Of a DNA stretch of 64,000 nucleotides, positions 25,342 through 37,040 are shown one piece after another. Origin of the DNA: Cruorifilaria tuberocauda. Taxonomy: Eukaryota; Nematoda; Chromadorea; Rhabditida; Onchocercidae. Under the pieces are notes generated by a model. The model was not told where the DNA came from and did no database searches. It saw nothing but the letters and a program-made list of their open reading frames with translations. The stretch is taken from NCBI GenBank assembly GCA_013365365.1, contig JABVXU010000010.1:310001-374000 (forward strand), read 5' to 3'. The first letter of the stretch is position 1. Every line of letters begins with the position of its first letter. The position numbers and the translations under genes were made by a program.

Positions 25342-26579
25342 TTATTTGTTCACAGCAATCTTTTTAACGGAGAATAATTCTTCATCATTGATTAGCGAAT
25401 TTCCGGTAGTTTTCAATAATTCTTTTATCTCATAATCAATATTATTGTTTGCATCGTAATTCATTGGCTTTTCAGATGGAATAAGTTTTGAATTGAAGAA
25501 ATCGGTTTCTGAACCTTTCTTATTCGGATCGGAATTCCTCGGTGTTTTGGTGATTAAATCCAATTCAGCCAATTTTTTCAATATCAAACGAGAAATATCA
25601 CCTGAAAATGATAATTTCCAATTAAACATAAATTTTAATTAAAAAATATGGAATGGATGAATGATAAAAACTGACGAATATTACTTGTGACGTATGATCC
25701 GATGAGGGGGAAAGCTTTGAGAATATCATCCTGAGTTGCTTTTGATAATCCGTCAAACATATCAATGATCTCCTTTCCAAATCCTTTCAATGCTTCAATT
25801 ATGTTCATCAAACCGTCTTGACTGAACGCTGCGAAAAATCGCCGCAATATCTATAAATTTTTTAAATTTAAAATTTAAATTATCGAATTCTTTAAAAATT
25901 TTTAGAATTCAAGACATAATTTGCAAACTTTGAAAGAAAAAAGTTCACGTTTTCAATAAAGTGTCGACTTTCCGGCTGCATTGTATTCAACTTTGAATTA
26001 ATTATATCTCTTAGACCAGTCAACTTGCCGAAAAGTTCTCCTGCTTCTCTCTGTAATATTCGCTCAGTTTGAATCGACAACAATCAATCATTGTATTATT
26101 AGTTATGTTTTCAATTTCATCTTGACTTTTGAATTAGAAAAAAAATTTACGAACAATCTTGTCATGAAAAATGCGAATTTACTTTTAGACTGTCCAGAAA
26201 TTGATTGTCTGTCAGCGAGAAATTCGCAGCACTTGTTTTGGCGAATTCTTTCAATTTCATTTTCTCTTCTTCATTCAATTTACTGTAAAATGTTTTCAAT
26301 TCGTGCTGCACGGAATCTGCAAAAGTGTACAGTATTTGAAATTCTACTTAAAGTTAATGTCTTAGGTACAAATCGTTATGGAATCATTATTGAAATCATC
26401 AATATGCTTCTGAGAATTTTTTATTTCAATTTAGCTTAAACTAATGATAGCTAAGGTAACTTATCTCCATTAGGTTTCTCGACTTCAGCAGCACGATCAG
26501 CGCCCGTCGGGATGCCGTGAAGTTGTAATGCGATCTCGACGATGCAGAAAATAATACCAAGGAAAACTTTGATGATCAT
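25342..26579 (-). CDS. FAR-like fatty-acid/retinol-binding protein A with long C-terminal tail
   Basis: Five exons run leftwards: 26461-26579, 26183-26316, 25916-26050, 25685-25850 and 25342-25601. Exon 1 carries a signal peptide (MIIKVFLGIIFCIVEIALQL). Exons 2-4 encode a FAR-type helical domain: ELKTFYSKLNEEEKMKLKEF, LTDNQFLDSLKREAGELFGK, TMQPESRHFIENVNFF, RFFAAFSQDGLMNIIEALKG and LSKATQDDILKAFPLIGSYV. Exon 5 adds an 87-residue hydrophilic Asn/Lys/Glu-rich tail that typical FAR proteins of about 180 residues lack. A problem remains at the exon 1/exon 2 junction. The good donor gttacc at 26460 leaves two bases, but exon 2 needs one, so the frame is off by one there. A weaker donor (GATC/gtgctg) would fit. 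Either that donor is used, a small exon was missed, or there is an indel in gene or assembly. Confidence 0.72.
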
Positions 26580-28155
26580 AGTGAATAATCAATTACTTAT
26601 GATAATTTCCTAAAATAGTCTCAAGAATGTTTCAAAAGTCTCATTTAAAATGTTTTTATATTTACAGAAATGGTTTTTAACTAGTTTAAGCCATTAATTT
26701 CTAGGCTTCTTAAGTTTTTGAAATTTTTAGTTTTGTCAGATAGCTTTTTGAAGACTTGATTATCCTCAATTAGTGACTAGGAAGACATGATTTCAAATTA
26801 CAATCTCAAAATTTAAAACTTGTCCAAATTTCATACTTCTTCCTGTATTTCACATGACTTGAAAAAAAAAGAAAAAAAAAAGAAACTAATATATCAACCA
26901 TATTTTATTTTGCAAATTAAACAATGAAGCTGAGAATTCCTAAATCAATTGAAAATCAAATAAATAGATTCTCGATATTATTTAAGAGCAGGCGTTAAAA
27001 TGAAATTAAAAACAATTGCTCCTGAACAGCTGACATCAATCGTCATCCTTCACTCTCTACTCATCTCTTCCAGATTGTTTATTTTTTTTTAGCCAAATAA
27101 TTTATGTCCAGATGTAGGATTTTTTAAGGGATAATTTATGAATAAAATATGATTACAATAATTACTCCTTTTAAATTGTTTACACCATTTCTTTCCTTTT
27201 TAATCATTTTTCCCGAGTATTTATTTGCTAGGCATTTATTTTTAATTGATAAAATTCCTCTAATAACATAGAAACAAGAGATTACGGCTCAATTGTTATG
27301 ATGATAAATGCTTTCTGAGATATATGTGATCATTTACATTTATTGGTTTATTATCATTATGCATTATTCATGGTTTATTCAGTTATTCATTTCCTTTTTA
27401 CTCATTTATCAACTTGATGCAATCATTTTTAGCTTTTTCTTATTGGAAATTTATATACATCGTCAGATCGTAACTCTCTCAAAAGATGTTCATTCTTAAT
27501 AGGATAAAGTTTAAAATTCTGCATATTACCGATTATTCATCACTTTTATGGTTTAATTAACCAAGAAACAGTAACTTCTCGCTGCATATTCCAAATATAC
27601 TTTCTAAGCCCGTATCATCACAGTTCTCTGTAATTGATATCAGCCCAACTTCTACTCATCAATGTGAGATTGAAGTTTTTCATACTGGGGTAACAAGTCC
27701 CTGGCGCATTTATAGTTAACCATAGCCGACGGAAGCGCATTTGTCTGTCAACGTTCCTGCAGCGTATTATTGGTAGGTGGACTCAATCAGTAAAGGGAAC
27801 GCGTATTATTTCGTGTTCACTGCTTTCACTTTTACTGAAACATGAAGTCATTTGTCAAATTTTGAAATTTTTTCCCGACCTAAATTTCTTGTTGAATTCT
27901 TTTCTTCAGTTATTATAATGTTAAACATAATTAAAAGGATATCAGTAGTAGTTCTGGAATGCTCTATCGTTAGTTTGGTAATTCTCTTGCAAGTTTCTCT
28001 TTTGTAAGCTAATAATTCCTTGACTGGTTAATATGCTTGATCTCATCGTCCCTCGTTCAAATCATCTATTTTTTTGTAACACATTTTAATGTTTGTTGCA
28101 TTGATCACTCAAAGATATTTCTGTTGCAGTCAGCCGTGCAAGATATATATCTCTG
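26580..28155. other. Divergent intergenic region, FAR-like A to mlc-4
   Basis: This 1.6 kb is flanked by two gene starts facing outward, so it should carry both promoters. The AT-rich left part gives way to a less AT-rich stretch at about 27650-27790. A short hydrophobic open frame at 27308-27499 (+) has no support. Confidence 0.5.
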
Positions 28156-29738
28156 ATGGCATCCAGGAAGACCCTGAATCGACGGCCTCGTCCTCAACGG
28201 GCAACTAGTAATGTGTTTGCTATGTTCGACCAAGCTCAGATACAGGTCATTGTTGACTTATGGTAATATCTATTGAAATCAGCAAGTTATAATTTGTTAG
28301 GATTTGACATTTATATAAATTCTTCTTATTTTGTTTCCTGTCCGAATTCCATTTGTGTGTAGCTGTTAATATTTATTATTTTTCTTAACGTTTACATGGC
28401 TTAACATACTTTTGTGTTTTATAGTTCATAAAGACTGAATTAGTGTCTAGTAGTCGGTATCTCCTTAAAATATTTTCATTTCTTTAAATATTTGTGCATT
28501 TAATTGTGAAATGATCAGATTCTGATTCGTAGAATTTTTAGGAATTTAAAGAGGCTTTTAATATGATCGACCAAAATCGTGACGGTTTCATAGATGTCCA
28601 AGATTTGCAGGATATGTTCGCATCACTAGGTTCGTATCATTAAGCAAATGTGTACGTGGAATCTCGAAATACATAGTGTTAAGCTTTACCCACATTATTT
28701 GATAAGTGAAGGGTTTATTTCCAGGAAAGGAAGTAAATGAAGAATTTCTGGAAAAAATGATCAGTGAAGCACCAGGACCAATCAATTTTACTATGTTTCT
28801 TACATTATTTGGCGAGAAATTGACTGGAACGGATCCAGAGGAGGTCATCATTCATAAGATAATCTATTCGTTTGTGAATGAACAATTGATCACATATTAA
28901 TTGACGTGTTTTCACTATTCCATATTGCTTTGATTAGGTTGCATTTACAACACAATGCATTTATCTCAAATTTTACTTTGCTCTTTGAAAAATAACGGTA
29001 ATACATTTCTCAGAATTGGCAAAAATATCTATTTATTGGTTATCGGAATGATTTTTTGTATAGGTGATCAAAAACGCATTTCAATGTTTTGATGTTGATA
29101 ACAGTGGTTTTTTGAACGAAGATCGCCTTCGGGAATTGCTAACTACGATGGGTGATCGTTATACCGATGAGCAAGTAATTCTTAAGATCTATTTAAAAGC
29201 TTAAAAATTACACGTGAATACATTATCCATTGTCAACATCATTATTAAAAGTTATAAATTTTTAATATCAAATCATTTTTCACATTTTACTAATTTTATT
29301 ATGCGTCCTAGGATTTTTTGTTTTTCTTTTCCGTATCGAAAGCAGTTTCAGTTAGGACACTTGGGAAATCTTTTTCGAAAAAAGAACTTGTGCATGGTTA
29401 ATTATATTCATGAGAATGAAGTCACAGGAATGCTTACAGTAATAGGAGTTAGCAAAAAGTAGCTTTTGCAGTACAAACTGTGTCACTGTGCAACTTTCAT
29501 CTTCCAAAAACCTGTTCGTTTAATGACGTTCAATGAATGTTTATGTTTAATGTTTAGCGCTAGAGATTTCATTAAGTAACATCTATGTTATTCTGCTGTA
29601 ATTTCCTCAGAAAATAAGATTGCATTACAGGTGGATGAACTGTTTCGCGATGCACCGATCAGAAACGGCATGTTTGATTATGTAGAATTTACCCGAATGC
29701 TTAAGCACGGTACAAAAGATAAAGATGACACCAAATAA
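28156..29738 (+). CDS. mlc-4: Non-muscle myosin II regulatory light chain
   Basis: The regulatory light chain binds the neck of non-muscle myosin II and drives contraction when phosphorylated. Five exons are seen: 28156-28245, 28542-28629, 28725-28843, 29064-29174 and 29631-29738, giving 171 residues, as in C. elegans MLC-4. The N-terminus has the phosphorylation motif [11 protein letters not shown], with Thr and Ser adjacent. EF-hand 1 reads [13 protein letters not shown] with intact ligands. Then come [60 protein letters not shown] and [20 protein letters not shown]. In place of the usual Arg after DPEE-V-I there is Lys, and the phase-0 donor at 28844 fixes this. A possible AATAAA lies near 30166. 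The gene appears intact. Confidence 0.96.
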
Positions 29739-32700
29739 GAACCTCTATGTAGGATTCTGCTTCTAAGTATTATATCTCCTGCTGCTTGAACCTGCTACTT
29801 TTATATTACCATTTTATGAGTATGATATCATATTTTGCCTTTCACTGCTTCTTCTCTATGGTCTACATCTGTAATTTTATCAATTTCCATCTTTAAGCAT
29901 CCCTAGAAATATCCAATACAAAGAGGCTGAACAAAGAAAATTGGAATCATTAGATAAAAATAAGGTATAAAATCTAATAGTAAAATGATATTTCAAATTC
30001 ACTGGTAATTTTCTGCTCTACTATTAAAACGGAATTCACTTACATTTTTTGCTTACTGTATTCGTGCAAGTTATTTTTAGTATTTTATAATCAATGCAAA
30101 AAGTTATTGCCTTATATCTATCGTTTTGCATTTTAAAAGAATTGTGAATATTTAGAAAGGGATGACAATAAAACCCTCTTTTCACTTGAAATATACCGAT
30201 TAGCTCAATGTATCAATTTGTTGTATTCCAGGTTTTGGAGTTTTTTCACTTTTGTGATTCATATATCATATAAATATTGGACATTATTATACTTTCAGAA
30301 AATAAGCAAATAATTTCAAGATCAGCTGGATGGATTTTGAAAATTTTGTTAGGATTTAAGTAAAACCAAAGATGCTTTCATTGAGATTGTGAGAGAAGTA
30401 GAATTATTTCTGACTTGTGATCAACAATTAAGTTCTTGAAAAAAACGTGAAAATAATTCTCAAGAAAACAAATTTCATAACTAATCAAATTCTCCCTTCG
30501 GTCGATGCAAAGAAATTTTTTGCAGCGCGGAGAAATGACACTCAAATTTTGTACTTTTGAATATACCGTTCTTTTTCATTAAAAGCAATAATGGACGATG
30601 CTTCTGAAGAAAGAAGAAGTGATTACTTCCCTTATTCATTCCGGAAAAACTAAACAGAAGAATGAAGAGATTTATTTTGAATGCTATTCTTCTCGATAAA
30701 CAATATTTGTCGAAAAAAGCACATTTTGTTCTTAATGGATTAATTTGAATATATTAAGTAATATATGCCCATTTCAATTCTTTTTCTTCATTTATTTAAA
30801 TCGAAGTTTATCATCTATAGCAAGATTTATTCCTTTGTTTCTCAAATTGCTATATCTAAGATACTGAATGCTTGATTTATGTACTTCTCTGAGGCTTATT
30901 GCCTAAAATATACAAATTGAAAAATGTCCGAAAAGTTATGAATTAAATGCTTGAATTGCATTAATAATTGCTGGATTTAAAAAACTCAATAATGCATGGA
31001 AAAAGAAGTACAAAAAAAGGAAAAGCAATGCTTTCTAGCTTTTCTTCCAGTATTTTAGATCGATATGTTTCTTCCCTCTCAGCCTTTTTCTCTAAGGTTA
31101 ATATTAGAGATTCCTTCATCTATTTCTACCAATTATTACTTAGAACAAAATGAGATTATTTTACATTTTACAAAACCATTATTTCCTGATTATGTTGCTA
31201 TCATAAAACATAACCTTTCTGAAAAAAGAAGTTTTAAAAATAACCTTTGTAAAGAGAGTCTTTGAAAACTAATATTTACTACCTCTCTCTACTTCTATCA
31301 TCTCAGCAACAAGCACGACAATACACGTACGCCAACGGGAAACGGACGAAAAGCAGACCAACCGATCGATGTGTCATTTTGAAAAACATGTAATGTATAC
31401 GGGTATGTGCGTACATGTGTGCGTGTGTGTGTGCATCCTTCTTGTTTTGATTGGTGGCCTGATAGGAAGAGGAATTCCGTCTAAATAACCTATAAAGGGA
31501 GAAAAGAAAGTGAAGAAAGGGAAATGATTGCTTGTAATTTCTGAAGCTAATATGTGCAAGCTTATCACCTCGACAACAGGCCTGTCTCCACTGATATGTT
31601 AGCCAGGCTTCAGTGCATTCCTTTTTCTCTTGTCTGCTCTCATCCATTGGAGATTGGTTAGATTTTCCGTTCTCTCCCATATCAACAATAATAATTATTA
31701 GGAATTTGATGACCAGACTGACGGACAGACACACACATGTATATATATATACATGATATTTGAGAAATAAATTATTTTAGTATTAGATTCTTTGCAGTAA
31801 ATCAGAAAATTGCATTAACGCTAATTTTTCAATCTCAGTTTGAAGTACTATCATTTCAAAATTTAACCTATTAATCTTTAACAATAAACTTTTTGGAGAA
31901 AAAACGAAATAATAATGGAGAATTAATTAACAGATGACAAATTTCATATTTATCCAATGAATGATTCTTAATAATACCCAATAATTCTAAAATCATATGA
32001 TAATCTTTGGAATAGAATGAAAATTTTAACGGTCTTTTCTTAGGCATTACTATTTTTATTCAATTCCAATGGAGGAAAATATTTGATTAGCATTTGTACA
32101 AGCCATTGAATCACATCTGTTAGGCCTCTAGACTTTTCATACAACTTTACTAACTTTATTTCATTTTCACTGGCCTAATGTGCCTTCTCGCTTTCTCTCT
32201 TCCCCTCTCTCTGTTTCTGTTTCTCTCTCTTTCATATTCAAACTGACAAACGATTCCTCTTGGCTAACAAACCTGTGTATTTATGAAATGAAATGATCCT
32301 GTCAAAAACCGGCAATCACTTTCTTTTACGGATTTCATTTAAAGTTTCTTGTCAACCTTACGACCTTTTCAAATTTAATTATATAGAGTAATTCAACTCA
32401 TCCAGCATTACTTTTCAATATTTTCACGAAGTGGTCGAGTTCACCATAGCAACGGCTATTGAGGAAAACAGGAAGATTCATTATCACTTTTAATGCTATC
32501 ATTAATTTTATTCATTGCAATCATCAAGAAATTCCGCATTCCTTTTCTCCGAACTTTTAATCTCACAAAGGTAAAATAAATAAATCAATAATTTTCTAAA
32601 TCATTTTACCATTAATCTAAATCAATTGCTATTTCCTGTTTGGAAAGCAAGGTTTCGCTTGATTGATGATAAAATCAGCTTAATGATAAAATATGCCATT

Positions 32701-33234
32701 ATTTATTGCTCTAAAAAATTGGTATTCTCCACAGATATCAATATAAAAATGTAAAAAAAAAATGGTTCAAGAAATGATAATTGTCAACAATTTCAGGTTT
32801 CCTGAATAATCTCTCATTAATAGTTTCAGAGAATTTGTAGAAATGTCTGCAATCTCTTTTAATTAATCAGTTTTTTTACTCCTTTTGTTTGTATTTGTTT
32901 AAGCTTTACAAGTAAAAATGTGATATAGCTCTTGACCTAACTTTTTCATTGTGTAAAACTTGATATTTTTTCTGTTTGTGTTCATCTCTTATGATTTCTA
33001 GACAAGTTCCAAAAATTAATAATTTCATTTTTAAACTTCAGATATTAAAGACTTCCATAGATTTTTTATCAACCATTTCTCTCTTATCATCTCTTCTCTT
33101 ACATATTGACTACTGTTTTTTTCATTTGATTTCATTGATTGAGGAAAACATTTTATGGCAAAATTTCAATTTACTTCGTGATATCATTTTATCCAGTTAT
33201 TGATTTTATCAAGATTTAATCAGAATAACCACAG
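29739..33234. other. Large intergenic region (3.5 kb)
   Basis: It contains the mlc-4 3' UTR and the upstream region of the next gene. A GT-rich tract near 31407-31433 gives a spurious minus-strand His/Thr-rich frame at 31303-31734. Pyrimidine tracts lie at 32190-32235. No exon chain was recognised on either strand. Confidence 0.5.
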
Positions 33235-34288
33235 ATGGCTCTATCGTCAACAACAATATTTGATCTTTCGAAGGATGATTTAAGCTCAATTTTACAAACT
33301 CTAAAACCAACAATTGACGCAACAACAGCAAATTCGATGTCTGTTAGTGAACTGCGAGCTCGTATCACCGAATGGCTAATGTTAAATGATTTATCAACAA
33401 TGCATCACTTCAAATATTTGGAAAACTCTCAGCAATGGAAAGTACCGGACAGAGCTGACCATTGCGTATCATGCGGGAAGTACGCGGTCACATCCATCGG
33501 TAAGTCCTGATTTTAAAAGCTTATGGCACTGAATGATTTACCGACAAATTTTCTCTCATAGAAATCAGAATTTATTTTTCAATTAATTTGAATTCATGTT
33601 TACTTCTTCTCACAGCAAAAACTACAACTCCGATAATTAATCAGCCATTAACAAGTCGAGAATCATTAGTGTTTGTTGGACGATCGACCACTTTACCTTC
33701 GTCTGTTTTACAAATCATTGATTTCACCAAACCACTGAATTCAAATCTCATTTTGTAAGTAATGATAATTTTCCTTTTTTTTTCTTTGACGAATCACTTA
33801 GTACTGAAATTAAATTTGAAATCCTATTCAGACGTTTAAATTCTTTTAAAGCTAATTTGTAACAATAAAGTGAATTTGAAAAAGCGAATATTAAACTGAT
33901 ATTATAAACGTTGTCACTTTTTGAGTTCACTCAACTTATCATACGAACATGTAGATATTTTACCTTTAACTATAAATTAATCATTTCACGTAGCGTTGTA
34001 CACGCTTTCACGTACCTAAATTTAGATAATTAACTTATTTGACAAAATTCATATTCCATTTTATATTTTAGGAAAACCTCATATGATCGAAACGGTAACA
34101 AACTGATGAATAAGAAGGAAGACGGTGGTTATCAGTACGGGCAAAATCTTTGTAATGAATGTGCCGTCCATTGGGCCTTTCCAAATTTCAATTGTTTCTC
34201 AAATAATCAAAATGATTGGAATAATTCTCAGGCCAGCACTATCGATTCAACTACTGCTAAATTTTTATGTTTTTCCTGTAAAACTTAG
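33235..34288 (+). CDS. Unrecognised CxxC-rich protein, putative zinc binder
   Basis: Three exons are seen: 33235-33499 (gtaagt donor), 33616-33754 (gtaagt donor) and 34072-34288, with phases 1 and 2 and 206 residues in total. I do not recognise the family. The N-terminal 75 residues look helical (FDLSKDDLSSILQTLKPTID, VSELRARITEWLMLNDLS). Three C-x2-C pairs follow at widely spaced positions: CVSC near residue 83, CNEC near residue 159, and CFSC three residues before the end. This is what a zinc ribbon or RING-like fold would need. There is no signal peptide or membrane span, so the protein is likely intracellular. The consensus donors and in-phase acceptors make the gene model credible even without a family. 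Confidence 0.72.
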
Positions 34289-37040
34289 CAATTTCCTCCA
34301 TTTATTCCTTTTTCTAAATCTTATCACTGATTAGTTTCACTCGTAGAAATGACTGATTAATTCGTTCTTCGATATCTGATTTATTTTTTCCTTTTTTCTT
34401 TTTTTAAATAAACTTTGACCAGTAATTTTTGTTCAATGTATTTTGACTTACTTTCCTTTCATGAAGAATGATAAATATGATTGATAGTAATCATGAAATT
34501 TTACTTCAAAGGATATTTGAGTCACTAATATTATGATAAATCTCTTATAAAAGAATTTCAATTAATTTATAATTTATTGGAATCATACTGGAAATCAAAA
34601 AAGATTAAACAATGATTTATAAAATCGATAACGATATTCTTAATTGTTTATATACATATACATGTATACATACTATTTGAATATAATAAATATTGCGAGA
34701 CATTCATTACTTTCATTATTCAAATAAACTAATTATCGATGCTTACAACTTCATACTATAGCTTAAAAGCAAATAACTTGTATTCAACTTCTGTAAATAT
34801 TAATTATTAATTAATGAGTCATTTCAGACACATTATATTTTAATAACTGATTTACTATAAAAAAGGAAATAAATTTTTTATGCCAAGAAAAAGAAATGAA
34901 AAAACAATTACAATGTATTTATATTATTGAAAAAAATTGCGTGTTATTAAAATTTCCATTGGCATTTTTTGTGGATTTTTTTTCAGTTGAGTATCAGATC
35001 TTAATAATATTTACCTGAGAGTTCCTGAAGGTTTTCAAATGATAGCAAAATGAAATAACAAAGGGTTAGTTGTGAAAAAGGAATATATCATTAAATCGCC
35101 GAGAAATAAAAGTTGAATTGGATATGAAATTGTTTTTGTTTGAGAAAAACCTTCAATCAAGTTGAGAAACTTAAGACTCCTTATAAAATTAGATTAAATT
35201 CATTAACACTTTTGCCGATACTTATCACTTAAGTTATCTTTTACTCTATCCCTTGCCTTAACATAGCGTTACAAAATCCAGCCCCAATAAAACATTAAAA
35301 AAAACGAAGACTTACCTCTGTAATAATCTAACTAATAATAGATAGCTTCCTAATCTTTTCAGCATTGTAAAATTCTGTTATAATATCCCAAAAATTATCA
35401 GTGTTCTCTCATATATATGACTTGTCTTCTATTCACATGACTTTTCAGTGATAACACTTATTATAGAATAAATTCCCACTGTAAAATCTTCTTAAAAAGA
35501 ATGATTGATCTTAAGTTAAATTTTAAGTTCCGAGTCATTATTCGTTAAAATATTTACTTTTTCTGTACAGGAATCATCACTGCCAATGCTAAATAAATTT
35601 ATTGTATAATTATCAAAGCTATTAAATTTAAAATTTCAAAAATGTTACAGATCAGAAATCAAAATAGATTATAAATGAAGTCAAAGACACAAAGTATTTT
35701 AATTTCTGATAAACATTTTTACATATCAGTTTAACAACTAGCCATTATTCAATTTGAGTTGACGCGCAATATAACAAATGATGAATTGTTGAAAAGAATT
35801 TAAATACTCAGGCTTCCTGACAGTAAGTTTGAATTTATGACGAATATATTCCTTGATGATTACTGTTTTATATTTTGGACAAATCGATGCCAATTACTAT
35901 TTCATTTTCATGACTAAGTTAATGAATTCGCATTTCAACTTTTTACTTTAAGTATCTCCATTGAATACTAGTATTTTATTGCAACAGTCTAAAGAATTTA
36001 ACAAATCTGGACAATTCTTACTTGAATATTCCAAACTTTACACTTACCGCTTTCTCCAGGAAGAAGGAAGAGGTCAGAGTTCAAAAGTTTCTGAGAAATA
36101 AAAAGAGTAAATAACTTACAAAGTGAAGTATACCATATATTTTGCGGATTTTGCTCGATGTTTTCTGTTTTTGTCGTTTTTGTCGCTAATTGAAAAGAGA
36201 AAATGAGGCAATATATTGAGTTAATTAATATTTTCATTACTTTTCATTTTACTAATCGACGAAAGTTATAACAGAAAAACAAATGGTTGTTGAATTGTAC
36301 AGACGAAAAAATTTGAGTTCACAAGTAAAATTACTTATACACTGAAGAAGTAATGTATATTCTCTATAATAATTGCTTCAAACTCATTATCAAATATAAA
36401 GCCCAATGAACATTTAATACTTTTAGTTATTATTTATGATTAAACAAGAAAAAAATTTGTACTTAAAATAAGAACTTGAAAGAAAGCTGTTCGAAGTAAT
36501 GGCAAATTCATAGTAAAGCATAGTCGTAATCCACCAAATGCAAAATTTTCTGCAGCACAAAGGGAGAAATAAAGAGAAGTGATATTATCTGTTATCATTT
36601 CAGGAAAGACAATAATTAATTACAAATCAAATTTTTAAGTGTACAAATTGATTTACAGTAATGAAAAAAAGTGGATGAAAGTTTTATAGTTGAAAAGCAG
36701 AGAAAATAAGGCGTCTGGTGGCAATAGAGAAATTGATAGCCACTGTGTATATATAATTAAAGTAATTTTTACTAAATATAATACAACCAAAGCAGGCACT
36801 AATTAATTATCTGAGATAATAGAAGAAACAAAATAATAATTAACATAGAATTCTGCTACCAAATGATCTTAATGCTTTTTTTAATTTGAATCTAAAAATG
36901 AAACAAATTTGGAAACGAATTCAAAATCGAATAGAACTAAATTATTAAAATAAGAGAAATACGAAAATTGCTTAACAAAGAATATCTTTTTTACAAGAAG
37001 CAAGAAAAAGATTTAAAGATTTGTAGAGAGAAGTAAGCGA
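34289..37040. other. Intergenic, convergent gene ends (2.75 kb)
   Basis: The region is strongly AT-rich. On the minus strand at about 36040-36190 there are donor- and acceptor-like signals around a short open frame (35998-36237), but the implied intron would be only 29 nt and no family is apparent. It might be an alternative 3' exon of the GalNAc-transferase gene. No other feature was recognised. Confidence 0.45.

Noticed and set aside
31303..31734. 143-codon minus-strand open frame, the longest non-repeat-free frame in this gap
   Set aside because: It has no ATG at its start. Its His/Thr-rich part comes from a GT microsatellite, and the rest resembles no family and has no splice partners.
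35998..36237. Minus-strand frame with donor-like GTAAGT signals, possible extra exon
   Set aside because: The implied internal intron is 29 nt, too short, and no recognisable protein or downstream exon was found.
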